DNA from: Bryobacteraceae bacterium
GTDB lineage: Bacteria > Acidobacteriota > Terriglobia > Bryobacterales > Bryobacteraceae
DNA length: 64,000 nucleotides
Direction: 5' to 3'
NCBI GenBank assembly: GCA_026129905.1
Contig: JAHCHE010000021.1
Coordinates: 62,001-126,000 of the forward strand
The stretch's first letter is position 1, and every line of letters starts with the position of its first letter. The notes beneath the pieces are model-generated. The model was given only the letters and a program-made list of their open reading frames with translations, did not search any database and was not told the origin of the DNA. Position numbers and translations under genes: made by a program. Positions 51,939 through 60,288 of this stretch are shown here, in pieces.

Positions 51939-52538
51939 ATGGTGATCACCGGGGTATACTACGCTCTGGCGCTGGCGGCCGGCGGGTTGGTGGTTTCTTA
52001 TCTGACGCGGCCGGCATTCGGCCTTCCGCTGTTCGTGCTGGCGGCGTTCTGCCTGTATTTCTTTCGGGATCCGGAGCGGCAGATTCCGGACGGCCCCGTC
52101 GCCGTTTCTCCCGCCGACGGGAAGGTGGTGGCCGTGAAACCCGAAGGAGCGGGCACGCGAATCAGCATTTTCCTCAGCGTCTTCGACGTCCATGTCAATC
52201 GCGCGCCGATCGCCGGCGCCATTACCGATGTTTCCTATCGGCCGGGCAAGTTCGTCGTCGCCAGCAAGGAGGCGGCTTCGTCCCAGAACGAGCAGAACGT
52301 GGTGACCCTGGAGGGCGAGGGCGCGCGCGTCGTTTTCAAGCAGATCGCCGGCATCGTCGCGCGGCGGATCGTGTTCCACAAGAAGCCCGGCGATCGGGTG
52401 GCGAAGGGCGAACGCGTCGGTCACATCCAGTTCGGCTCGCGCCTGGATTTGCTGCTGGGTCCCGAGTGGGACATCATGGTGAGGGAGGGGCAGCATGTTC
52501 GAGGCGGATCGAGCATCGTTGCGCGGCGGAGGACTTGA
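51939..52538 (+). CDS. psd: Phosphatidylserine decarboxylase, short form
   Basis: 199 residues; short PSD of about 200-220 residues. N-terminal membrane segment (LAAGGLVVSYLTRPAFGLPLFVLAAFCLYFF), S-P-A-D-G-K-V (D60), F-D-V-H-V-N-R-A-P (H85), and I-Q-F-G-S-R with S167 as the residue that becomes the pyruvoyl group after self-cleavage at G166-S167. Makes phosphatidylethanolamine from the product of the next gene, pssA. Gene order psd-pssA is common. Confidence 0.93.
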   Translation: MVITGVYYALALAAGGLVVSYLTRPAFGLPLFVLAAFCLYFFRDPERQIPDGPVAVSPADGKVVAVKPEGAGTRISIFLSVFDVHVNRAPIAGAITDVSYRPGKFVVASKEAASSQNEQNVVTLEGEGARVVFKQIAGIVARRIVFHKKPGDRVAKGERVGHIQFGSRLDLLLGPEWDIMVREGQHVRGGSSIVARRRT

Positions 52539-52548
52539 CCGGAAGCGG

Positions 52549-53451
52549 ATGTCCAAACTGAAGCTGTCGAGATGGCCCGCCGGCCCTCGCGTGAAACCCG
52601 CACGGCCCCGCCGCGCGGCATACGCGCTGCCGACCCTGTTCACGGCCGGCAACCTATTCCTGGGGTTCCTGGCGATTCTCCAATCGTTCGAGGCGGTGAT
52701 GCTCGCCAAGGCGGGGCATCTCGGCTTCAACCCGCATTTCCGGTTGGCGGCGATCGCCATCGGCGTGGCCGTGTTTCTGGACGGCCTGGACGGCCGGATC
52801 GCGCGGCTTACGAATACGGTGAGCGAGTTCGGCCGCGAGCTGGACTCGCTGGCGGATGCGATCACATTCGGCGTTGCGCCGGCGGTGCTCGCCTTCACCT
52901 GGGGCATCGCTTTCGTGGACGGCGAACTCGGGCACAGCATGGGCGATCACCTCCGCCGGGCCGGCTATTTCATGGCCTTCCTCTATCTACTGTGCGGCGC
53001 GGCGCGCCTGGCGCGGTTCAACATTCAGGTAGACCCGGTTCCGAAGAACCCCGGCCGGCCGGACCGTAAGTATTTCGTTGGGCTGCCCATACCGGCCGCC
53101 GCCGGACTGGTCGCGTCGGTGACGTACGCAGCGGGTTCCGAACCGCTGGAATGGTGGCCGGCCGCGGTAGGCTGGCTCGGGTTGCTGGCGCTGCTTTCGG
53201 TGCTGATGGTCAGCACCTGGCGTTATCGGAGTTTTAAGGACCTGAACCTGCTGCGGCCTCGGTCGCCCCGCAGCGTGGTGGTGTTGGGCAGCCTCATCTA
53301 CCTGGTCTGGAACTACTCGCGGCCGGTGCTCTTGGCGATGGCGATCACGTACGTGGGCAGCGGGATCGTGATCCGCATCGGTGGAGCGCTGCGGCGCCGG
53401 TTCCGGCCGGGACCTCCGCCGCCGGCAGAGGAAGCCGGCAGTCCCGCCTAG
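52549..53451 (+). CDS. pssA: CDP-diacylglycerol-serine O-phosphatidyltransferase
   Basis: 300 residues starting at the ATG 10 bases after psd; an ATG at 52495 with a strong GGAGGGG site would add 18 residues and overlap psd. The CDP-alcohol phosphotransferase motif is complete: D-G-L-D-G-R-I-A-R followed by G-R-E-L-D-S-L-A-D. About eight membrane spans. Uses CDP-diacylglycerol and serine. Followed 8 bases later by the Asd-like gene. Confidence 0.93.
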   Translation: MSKLKLSRWPAGPRVKPARPRRAAYALPTLFTAGNLFLGFLAILQSFEAVMLAKAGHLGFNPHFRLAAIAIGVAVFLDGLDGRIARLTNTVSEFGRELDSLADAITFGVAPAVLAFTWGIAFVDGELGHSMGDHLRRAGYFMAFLYLLCGAARLARFNIQVDPVPKNPGRPDRKYFVGLPIPAAAGLVASVTYAAGSEPLEWWPAAVGWLGLLALLSVLMVSTWRYRSFKDLNLLRPRSPRSVVVLGSLIYLVWNYSRPVLLAMAITYVGSGIVIRIGGALRRRFRPGPPPPAEEAGSPA

Positions 53452-53459
53452 AGGCGTTC

Positions 53460-54467
53460 ATGCGAACAGCGAAAGTCGTGATCCTTGGCGATTCCCTCCT
53501 GGCGAAGGAAATCGAAGAGGTGTTTTCCGGGCAAGCGCCCGAGATCGAAATCGAGGCGGCCGGCGTTGTGGAAGGCGAAGCCATCCTCACGGAGCGGGGC
53601 GGGGAGCCGGCGCTGATCATGGGCATTACCGAGAAGACGCTCGCTTCGGCCGGCGCGATCGTTCTGGCCGGACCCGCGGCGGCCAGCCGGCGGACGAGGG
53701 AGATGTGGTCGGCGCTGCGCGGTGACCGCCCGGCGGTTATCGACCTCAGCTACGCGCTGGAGGAGCAGCCTGGGGCTCGCCTTCGAGCGCCGCTGGCGGA
53801 AACCGGCCCGGCCGCCGCCGGCGAGATCCAACTGGTGGCGCATCCGGCGGCGATCGTCCTGAGCAGGTTTTTTGGATGCATCTCCCGCCGCTCCGCGGTC
53901 CGCCGCTGGGTGGCGCACATCTTCGAGCCGGCCAGCGAGCGAGGACGGCCGGGCGTGGATGAACTCCAGCAGCAAACGGTGGATCTGCTGTCGTTCCGGA
54001 CGCTGCCCAAGGAAGTGTTCGACGAGCAGCTCACATTCAACCTCCTGGCGCGATACGGCGCGGAGGCGCCCCTCAGCCTGCAGGGGGTGGAGACGCTGAT
54101 CGAACGCCACCTGGCGAGCCTGTTGGCCAAGGGCGGGCTGATGCCGATGGCTTCCCTCCGGCTCATTCAAGCGCCGGTTTTCCACGGCTACAGTTTTTCC
54201 GTTTGGGTGGAATTCGAGTCCAATGCCGCGGCGGCCGAACTCGCGGACGCTCTGGCGGCGGCGGGAATCGACGTGCGCGCCGCCGGCGAGCCGCCGCCCA
54301 CCAACGTGGGCGTGGCGGGCCAAAGCGGAATGACGGTGGGCCTCATCGAGACGGATCGAAACGATCCGCGCTGCGCGTGGTTCTGGATCGTCGCGGACAA
54401 CCACCGGATTTCGGCCGACAACGCATTGGCGCTGACGCGGCAGGTTCTCGCCGCGGAGGAGGCGTGA
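53460..54467 (+). CDS. Aspartate-semialdehyde dehydrogenase-like protein lacking the catalytic cysteine
   Basis: 335 residues with an Asd/ArgC fold: N-terminal Rossmann part (K-V-V-I-L-G-D-S-L-L-A-K-E-I) and C-terminal dimerisation part (V-F-H-G-Y-S-F-S-V-W-V-E-F). The catalytic block, N-P-N-C-S/T in true enzymes, reads L-V-A-H-P-A-A-I-V-L-S-R here, with no cysteine. So dehydrogenase activity is unlikely. Its fixed place between pssA and lptE suggests a role near the envelope or as a structural relic. The stop overlaps lptE by GTGA. Confidence 0.8.
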   Translation: MRTAKVVILGDSLLAKEIEEVFSGQAPEIEIEAAGVVEGEAILTERGGEPALIMGITEKTLASAGAIVLAGPAAASRRTREMWSALRGDRPAVIDLSYALEEQPGARLRAPLAETGPAAAGEIQLVAHPAAIVLSRFFGCISRRSAVRRWVAHIFEPASERGRPGVDELQQQTVDLLSFRTLPKEVFDEQLTFNLLARYGAEAPLSLQGVETLIERHLASLLAKGGLMPMASLRLIQAPVFHGYSFSVWVEFESNAAAAELADALAAAGIDVRAAGEPPPTNVGVAGQSGMTVGLIETDRNDPRCAWFWIVADNHRISADNALALTRQVLAAEEA

Positions 54468-54979
54468 GGCGCGCGGCGCTGGCGCTGGCCGCTTTCCTGT
54501 GCGCGGCCGGGTGTGGCTACCGCGTGGCGGGGCGGGGAGATCTTGTGCCGCGGGAGATCCACGCTATCGCGATTCCGGCGTTCGGCAACGCGACCACCCG
54601 GTACACGCTTACCCAGCGCTTGCCGCAGGCGATCGGGCGTGAGTTCATCAGCCGGACACGGTACGCCATTGTCGCCGACCCGGAGGACGCCGACGCCGTA
54701 CTGGAAGGATCGGTTATCAATTACTTCTCCTATCCCACCGTTTTTGACCCGGCCACGGGCCGCGCGGCGGGCGTACAGCTCATCCTCGTGCTCGACATCC
54801 GGCTGAGGAACCGGCGCAGCGGCGCGCTGGTGTTCGAGCGCGCCGGGATGCAAGTGCAGAACCGGTACGAGATCAGCGCGGACCAGGCGGCGTACTTTGA
54901 AGAGAGCGACGCCGCCCTGGAGCGCGCCAGCCGCGATGCCGCGCGAACCGTCGTCAGCGCGATTCTGGAGAATTTCTAA
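54464..54979 (+). CDS. lptE: LPS-assembly lipoprotein LptE-like
   Basis: 171 residues, GTG start overlapping the preceding stop, with GGAGGAGGC before it. Lipoprotein signal with a C-A-A-G-C box, then G-C-G-Y-R-V-A-G, the usual LptE beginning, and a small alpha-beta domain (I-A-I-P-A-F-G-N-A-T-T-R, A-D-A-V-L-E-G-S-V). LptE plugs the LptD barrel in the outer membrane; this indicates a diderm cell with LPS. holA follows after 3 bases, an arrangement seen in Gram-negatives. Confidence 0.88.
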   Translation: MRRAALALAAFLCAAGCGYRVAGRGDLVPREIHAIAIPAFGNATTRYTLTQRLPQAIGREFISRTRYAIVADPEDADAVLEGSVINYFSYPTVFDPATGRAAGVQLILVLDIRLRNRRSGALVFERAGMQVQNRYEISADQAAYFEESDAALERASRDAARTVVSAILENF

Positions 54980-54982
54980 GCC

Positions 54983-56044
54983 ATGACTCCGGCCCAGTTC
55001 CTGAGCAAACTGTCGCGGCAGGGGCCGGCGCCCGTTTACCTTTTCACGGGCGCCGAACCGTATTTGCGGGAGCGCGCGAGGCAAGCGTTGATCGAGCGGA
55101 CGCTGCCGCCGGACGAGCGCGAGGCCGGCTTTACGCGGCTCGATCTGGGCGAAGCGAAGTTGGAAGACGTTATCGACGACGCGCGGACGCTTTCCTTGTT
55201 TTCGCCGCGCCGGTTGATCTGGGCCTCGGGCGCGGAAGCCGTGTTGCCGAAAACGATCTCGCGCGCGGAGTCCGAGTCCGATGAGGGCGCCGCGGCGGCG
55301 GTGGCCCGGTACGTCCGAAATCCCACGCCGGGCGTCGTCCTGGTCCTCGAGTCCAACCGGTTTGAATACGAGGGCGAAGGCAAGAAAAAACTGGAACGGG
55401 TACAAAAGTTCTACTCGGCGATACCGGACCAAGTGGAGTTCGCCCCCTTCACCGCCGACGAAGCGCGGCGCCTGGCGGCGAACCTGGCGCGCGAGTCCGG
55501 ATTGGCGCTTACGCCGGCGCAGATCGCGCAGGTAGTGGAGGCCTGCGGCGGCGAGGCGGCGCGCATCGCGATAGAGATGGACAAGCTCGCCACGTTCGCC
55601 GCGGGCCGCGGCTCGGTGACGGAAGAAGATATCGCGAAGCTGGTTCCCAACGCGCAGGCGACGACGATCTTCGCGCTGGTGGCCGCGCTTGGCAGGCGCG
55701 ACCGCGCGAAGGCCTTGGAACTGCTGGACGCGCTCGTCCGCGACGGCGAATACCTTCCGCTGGCGCTCAGCTTTCTCGGAACCCAGTTCCGGCACGCGCT
55801 GGCGGCGCGGGAAGCGGGACTGCGCGGCTCACAGCAGGTGCAGGCGTACTTCTCCCGGCGCGGCGTCCCGATGTGGCCCTCGCGCGCCAACGACGTATCG
55901 CAGACGGCGTCGCTGTTTTCCGAAAGCCAGCTTCGGACGGCGCTGGAAACGATCTACCTCGCCGACAAAGCCCTGCGCGACGCCCGCCCCGACGACAAGA
56001 CCGTGATGGAAGCGTTCGTCTTCGCGCTGACGGGCGCGGCGTAG
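54983..56044 (+). CDS. holA: DNA polymerase III subunit delta
   Basis: 353 residues. P-V-Y-L-F-T-G-A-E-P-Y-L-R-E-R at the start, a region D-A-R-T-L-S-L-F-S-P-R-R-L-I-W and C-terminal helical domain (F-A-L-V-A-A-L-G-R-R-D-R-A-K-A-L-E-L) match HolA. The clamp-loader subunit that opens the sliding clamp. Downstream of lptE, as in many bacteria. Confidence 0.93.
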   Translation: MTPAQFLSKLSRQGPAPVYLFTGAEPYLRERARQALIERTLPPDEREAGFTRLDLGEAKLEDVIDDARTLSLFSPRRLIWASGAEAVLPKTISRAESESDEGAAAAVARYVRNPTPGVVLVLESNRFEYEGEGKKKLERVQKFYSAIPDQVEFAPFTADEARRLAANLARESGLALTPAQIAQVVEACGGEAARIAIEMDKLATFAAGRGSVTEEDIAKLVPNAQATTIFALVAALGRRDRAKALELLDALVRDGEYLPLALSFLGTQFRHALAAREAGLRGSQQVQAYFSRRGVPMWPSRANDVSQTASLFSESQLRTALETIYLADKALRDARPDDKTVMEAFVFALTGAA

Positions 56045-56061
56045 CCGCAAGGAGATTGCGA

Positions 56062-58110
56062 ATGTCCACTGGCTACACGCGGCGAGAGTGGTTCAGAACC
56101 CTCGGCTCGGCCGCTTTGATTCCGAGCGCGGCGGGCGCCGGTCAACTCCCGCAACCTTCCCCCGCTCCTCCCGCGGGTGCGCCTCCGCGCGGGCTTGGCG
56201 ACGTGATGTTTGAGAAATACCTCGCGCGCGAAGTTGCCAAACTCGAGGACCGGTTTCTCGGCGGCGCCGCAACGCTTGAGAAGTGGCAGGCCAGCCGCCT
56301 CGCGCTGCGGCGGGAGTTTTTCGACATGATCGGCCTTTGGCCGCTGCCCGAGAAGACGCCCCTCCATGCGAACGTCATCGGCGCCATCGAAGGCGACGGC
56401 TTCGTTGTCGAGAAGCTGCATTTTCAAAGCTGGCCCGGACTGTACGTCACGGCCAACCTCTGGCGGCCTCGCGAGGTGAAGGAGAAGGCGCCGGCCGTGC
56501 TGCTGTTCGTGGGGCACTACAATCGCGGGCGCAACGGGCACAAAGGGTTCATGCAGGACCAGGGGAAGTGGTTCGCGCGCAACGGGTACGTCTGCCTGAT
56601 CATGGACACGCTCACCCGCGGCGAACTCCCGGGCATACATCTTGGGCTCGGCGGCGAGCCGCCGAAGCTCCAGGCCCGCTGGTGGTGGATCGCCCGCGGC
56701 TATCACCCCGCCGGGATCGAGTGCTGGAACGCGATTCGCGGGATCGACTACCTGGTCAGCCGCCCGGAAGTGGACGCCGGCCGCATCGGCGCGACTGGCC
56801 TGTCCGGCGGCGGGGCGGTGACGTTCTGGATCGCGGCCGTGGACGACCGGGTCAAAGCGGCCGCCGCCCATTCGGGAATGGGCGACTGGGAAAACCTCGT
56901 CATGAACTGGAACGCGCGGCTGCACTGCGACTGCATGTTCCCCTACAACGCCTACGGCTGGGAACTCACCACCGTCGGGGCCCTGATTGCTCCCACGCCG
57001 TTCCTGTTCGTGGACTGCCACGACGACATCGGGTTCCCCTTGGCGTCGCACCGGCGCATCGCGGAACGGCTGCGCAGGATCTACCGGATGTACGGCCGCG
57101 AGGACAGCTTCCAGAGTTATGTCACGCAAGGCCCCATCGGCGCGCACAGCTATACGCCCGATTCGCGGACCACCATCTTCCGTTGGATCAACCGGCATCT
57201 CAAGGGCGATGCGGGCGAAGTGGCGGACGTGGACGACGTCCGGATCCCGGAGGAGGACCTGCGGGCCTTTCCTACCGATGACGATATTCCGAAGGGCTTT
57301 CTCAACAATGAGATCGACCGGCGGTTCGTCTCCAAGGCGCAGGTTCCCCTGCCGGCCACCGGCAACTACGACGCGTGGCGGAACAAGCTGCTGAGCGGCC
57401 TGCGGGATTTGTCGTTCCGCACGTTCCCCGAGCGCATACCTCCCGCCGACAAGGCGCCCCGTCTCTACCGGTACACGTTCGTCGAGTGGGAGCGCGAGAC
57501 AGGCGTCCAGGTGCGGACCACCGAGTCGGGACTTCAGGTCTACCTTGCGCTGCACGGCCTGGTGAGCAATGCGCCGCCTCGCGACCGGCTGGTGACGCTG
57601 GTGGTGGTCAACGAAGGGGACCCGCTGGACACGCTTCCTGACTGGGCCGCGCGATCGGTGGAGGCCAACGAACCGTATGCCATCCTCACCCCGCGCGGGG
57701 TCGGGCCGACCGCCTGGACCGAGGAACGTATGAACTTCGTTCCGCGGGCGCACCTGTGCGTCGGGCGAACGGTGGACCAGGGGCGGGTGTGGGACATCGC
57801 CGCCGTGGCGCGGAACCTGAACGGCGACGGTCCCGTCAAGGTGGTCGGCAGAGGCCGGAGCGGAATCCTGGGCGCCTACGCGGCGTTATTCGAGCCGGCG
57901 ATACGGGAAGTTGTGGCGGTGGAGCCGCCGGCGTCGCACGAAGAAGGCCCGATTTTCCTCAACGTCCTCAGGGTGCTGGACATCCCCGACGCGCTCGGCA
58001 TGCTGGCGCCGAAAGCCCTGACGCTGGAAAACGCCGAAGGAGCGGCGTTCGACAAAACGCTCCAGATATACCGGCTGGCCGGGGCAGGAGACAGGCTGCG
58101 CCGGTTGTAA
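56062..58110 (+). CDS. Tat-exported alpha/beta hydrolase, acetyl xylan esterase-like
   Basis: 682 residues, ATG after AAGGAGATTGCGA. Leader T-R-R-E-W-F-R-T-L-G-S-A-A-L-I. An alpha/beta-hydrolase domain covers about 60-410 with the nucleophile elbow G-L-S-G-G-G, a late G-A-H-S-Y and V-D-C-H-D-D. A second region (about 430-682) has its own alpha/beta segment with G-R-G-R-S-G-I-L-G-A-Y and D-I-P-D-A-L-G-M-L, also found in large acidobacterial esterases. Likely removes acetyl or other ester groups from plant polysaccharides. No partner gene follows closely. Confidence 0.82.
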   Translation: MSTGYTRREWFRTLGSAALIPSAAGAGQLPQPSPAPPAGAPPRGLGDVMFEKYLAREVAKLEDRFLGGAATLEKWQASRLALRREFFDMIGLWPLPEKTPLHANVIGAIEGDGFVVEKLHFQSWPGLYVTANLWRPREVKEKAPAVLLFVGHYNRGRNGHKGFMQDQGKWFARNGYVCLIMDTLTRGELPGIHLGLGGEPPKLQARWWWIARGYHPAGIECWNAIRGIDYLVSRPEVDAGRIGATGLSGGGAVTFWIAAVDDRVKAAAAHSGMGDWENLVMNWNARLHCDCMFPYNAYGWELTTVGALIAPTPFLFVDCHDDIGFPLASHRRIAERLRRIYRMYGREDSFQSYVTQGPIGAHSYTPDSRTTIFRWINRHLKGDAGEVADVDDVRIPEEDLRAFPTDDDIPKGFLNNEIDRRFVSKAQVPLPATGNYDAWRNKLLSGLRDLSFRTFPERIPPADKAPRLYRYTFVEWERETGVQVRTTESGLQVYLALHGLVSNAPPRDRLVTLVVVNEGDPLDTLPDWAARSVEANEPYAILTPRGVGPTAWTEERMNFVPRAHLCVGRTVDQGRVWDIAAVARNLNGDGPVKVVGRGRSGILGAYAALFEPAIREVVAVEPPASHEEGPIFLNVLRVLDIPDALGMLAPKALTLENAEGAAFDKTLQIYRLAGAGDRLRRL

Positions 58111-58307
58111 TCGGCCTGGACTTCTCAAGGGAGTGGGGACACCGTTCCGCGAAGACGCTGGGGAAACTGCGTCGTATGGGATGGTCCTTCGTCTTTATGC
58201 CATCCTCGCGCCGCCGCGCCGCCCTGTGTCGGACGGATCACCTGGACCAACCTGCCAGGACTGCCGTCGCGCATTGCCCACCATTGCCCACGGCGCAACG
58301 AGGCTGG

Positions 58308-58532
58308 CTACAGCCGATCGTGCTCCTCGGGTTCCACGTCGGGGATTTCTTTCAATGCCCTCTCGAAGTCCTCCCTGTTGAAAAGCCTCCCTCGCGACTC
58401 GATGTACTCGCGGCTGGCAAGCCGATCCGCCACGGCAGCAGAGACGAACTCCTCGACCGACACTTGATCCTTGGCCGCAACTTTGGCGGCCTTGTTGTAC
58501 AGGTCATCCGGTACAGCGACGATCTTGCTCAT
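58308..58532 (-). CDS. Antitoxin of a PIN toxin pair
   Basis: 74 residues. V-A-V-P-D-D-L-Y-N-K-A-A-K-V-A-A and S-V-E-E-F-V-S-A-A-V-A-D-R-L look like a ribbon-helix-helix or small helical antitoxin, with an acidic C-terminus. It follows the toxin gene with a 4-base overlap, so the toxin is encoded first, the reverse of the usual order. Confidence 0.7.
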   Translation of the reverse strand: MSKIVAVPDDLYNKAAKVAAKDQVSVEEFVSAAVADRLASREYIESRGRLFNREDFERALKEIPDVEPEEHDRL

Positions 58533-58951
58533 GGCCTCTTCTCTTCTATTTTCCGCAAAAACTCGCGGGGCGTCAGTACTCGAACGCCGAACCGATCGAC
58601 GTCCGCGAAGTGCCGGACGTTGTGCGTGACGATGGCATCGGCCGCGCCGGCCACCGCCAGTTCAAGAAGGAACTCGTCGCCCGGATCGGGAAGGAACGGC
58701 CGGACGCGGAAGTGCACATTCGTCTCGCGTCCGTGGAAGCAGAAGGCCCTCACGATCGCATCGACCGTGGACAGAGGAATCCCCAGCCTCTCCGCTTCAC
58801 GCTTTCCGACTGCCTCGTATTCGAGGATGAGCGGCACGGAGATCAAAGGTTCCCAGGCTTCGCCGATCCGCTGGAGTACGGCAAAAGAGGCCCCGCGCCG
58901 GGAACGCAGCGCCGAAACGATCACGTTGGTGTCCGGGACGATCTGGTACAT
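58529..58951 (-). CDS. PIN-domain toxin (COG1569 type)
   Basis: 140 residues. V-P-D-T-N-V-I-V-S-A-L at the start, L-E-Y-E-A-V in the middle, L-P-D-P-G-D-E-F-L-L-E-L-A-V and A-I-V-T-H-N-V-R-H-F fit the PIN RNase fold of the COG1569 toxin group, with Asp at residue 7, Glu near 64 and Asp near 110 as metal ligands. Upstream of and overlapping its antitoxin gene. Confidence 0.82.
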   Translation of the reverse strand: MYQIVPDTNVIVSALRSRRGASFAVLQRIGEAWEPLISVPLILEYEAVGKREAERLGIPLSTVDAIVRAFCFHGRETNVHFRVRPFLPDPGDEFLLELAVAGAADAIVTHNVRHFADVDRFGVRVLTPREFLRKIEEKRP

Positions 58952-59208
58952 TCAGTACGGCTAACCTGTTAGCGCCGTTCCGGTTCCTTCACCCTCGGCG
59001 TCGAATCGCCAACAGATGAAGAGTTTCTGATAGTACTTGTCTCAAAACCGGACTGTTGCCCGAGTCGAAAAGTCGTGGGCACGATAACCAAACCAAGGGA
59101 TGTGGTATTCGTTTCCAGTTTTCACTGCACCGGCGGATCTTTCCCCTGCTCGGACTTGGGCTGGACTATTATTATCGGGACAGGCAAGCCCTTATTTTTC
59201 AAAGGGCG

Positions 59209-59298
59209 TGGCGGTGAGGGTGGGATTCGAACCCACGGAGGAGTCACCCCCTCAACGGTTTTCGAGACCGCCCGATTCAACCACTCTCGCACCTCACC
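59209..59298 (-). tRNA. tRNA-Ser (anticodon CGA)
   Basis: On the minus strand: acceptor stem GGTGAGG pairs with CCTCACC, discriminator G, then encoded CCA. The anticodon stem CGGT/ACCG holds loop CTCGAAA, so the anticodon is CGA, reading UCG. A long variable arm (TTGAGGGGGTGACTCCTC) is typical of tRNA-Ser, and the T arm has GGTTCGAATCC. Length about 90 with CCA. Confidence 0.93.
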
Positions 59299-59420
59299 TC
59301 ACTACCAAACTAGCGGGTCTTGGCCGCTCCGCGCAACAGGAACCTTCGGCGGACCCCTGCGCGCGGCATGTAGACTGGAATCTTCGACAGGCATCGACGA
59401 CCGCCGGCGCCGAGAGAAGA

Positions 59421-60203
59421 ATGTCCATGTTCCAGCCCCTCTCTCTCACCGTCAGCTTGACCCTCGCCGTCACCCTCATGGCCGCTCCCGAACTCCAAAT
59501 CCAGATCGTCTACGACAACACGTCCGCTGACAATTCCCTTCGGGAGGACTGGGGCTTCGCCGCGGTGGTCGAGTTCCGGGAACAGCGGATCCTGTTCGAT
59601 TCCGGAACCGACGCCGAACTCTTCATGACGAACCTCGGCAAGCTTGGCATCGATCCGGCCTCCATCACGCACGCGGTGACCTCGCATAACCATGCGGATC
59701 ACCGCAACGGATTCTTCCGATTGGGCCTCAAGAACCATACCATGCGCGCGTACTTCCTGGACGACTTCCCACCGGACATTTTCGAACTTGCCTTCGCCGT
59801 GGGCATCCGGCCGGTTCGCGTCCGCGAACCGCTGGAACTCTTCCCCGGCGTTTACTCCACCGGGATCGTCGAAGGCAATCCCTCCGAGCAAGCTCTGATC
59901 GTTGAGACGGCCAAGGGGCTGGTCATGGTGACCGGGTGCGCCCATGCGGGCGCGGATCGTTTCGTGGAAACGGCCCAAAAACAACGCGGCAAGGACGAGC
60001 TTCGGCTCCTGGTCGGGGGCTTCCACATGCTGCGCCAGAAAGACGACGGCATCGAAGCGACGATCTCCCGGCTGGAAGCGTTGAAGGTACAGTCCGTCGC
60101 TCCCACGCATTGCACGGGCGAGCGGGCAAAGCAGATCTTCCGGCAAGCTTTCGGCGAGAGATACCTGCCGGCGGGAGCGGGACGGCGCATCATCCTCGAG
60201 TAG
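59421..60203 (+). CDS. Exported metallo-beta-lactamase-fold hydrolase
   Basis: 260 residues from the ATG after GAGAGAAGA. Leader (LTVSLTLAVTLMAAPE). The H-N-H-A-D-H motif (H-x-H-x-D-H) sits near residue 92, with G-C-A-H near 173 and later A-P-T-H-C-T-G as further metal ligands. Y-D-N-T-S and I-L-F-D-S-G-T resemble MBL proteins related to dihydropterin/methanopterin phosphate synthases. Substrate unknown. Confidence 0.85.
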   Translation: MSMFQPLSLTVSLTLAVTLMAAPELQIQIVYDNTSADNSLREDWGFAAVVEFREQRILFDSGTDAELFMTNLGKLGIDPASITHAVTSHNHADHRNGFFRLGLKNHTMRAYFLDDFPPDIFELAFAVGIRPVRVREPLELFPGVYSTGIVEGNPSEQALIVETAKGLVMVTGCAHAGADRFVETAQKQRGKDELRLLVGGFHMLRQKDDGIEATISRLEALKVQSVAPTHCTGERAKQIFRQAFGERYLPAGAGRRIILE

Positions 60204-60288
60204 GCAAGCTACCGGGAAGCGCCGCTGCCGGTTTCCCCGTTTGTCCGCCGCAGCGGCTGTCGGTTATCCTTGCTACAAGTACAAGTAG

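Noticed and set aside
58111-58307. Possible transposase remnant (AGGGAGTGGGGACACCG at start)
   Set aside because: Only a few suggestive bases; no protein motif or inverted repeat ends could be read.
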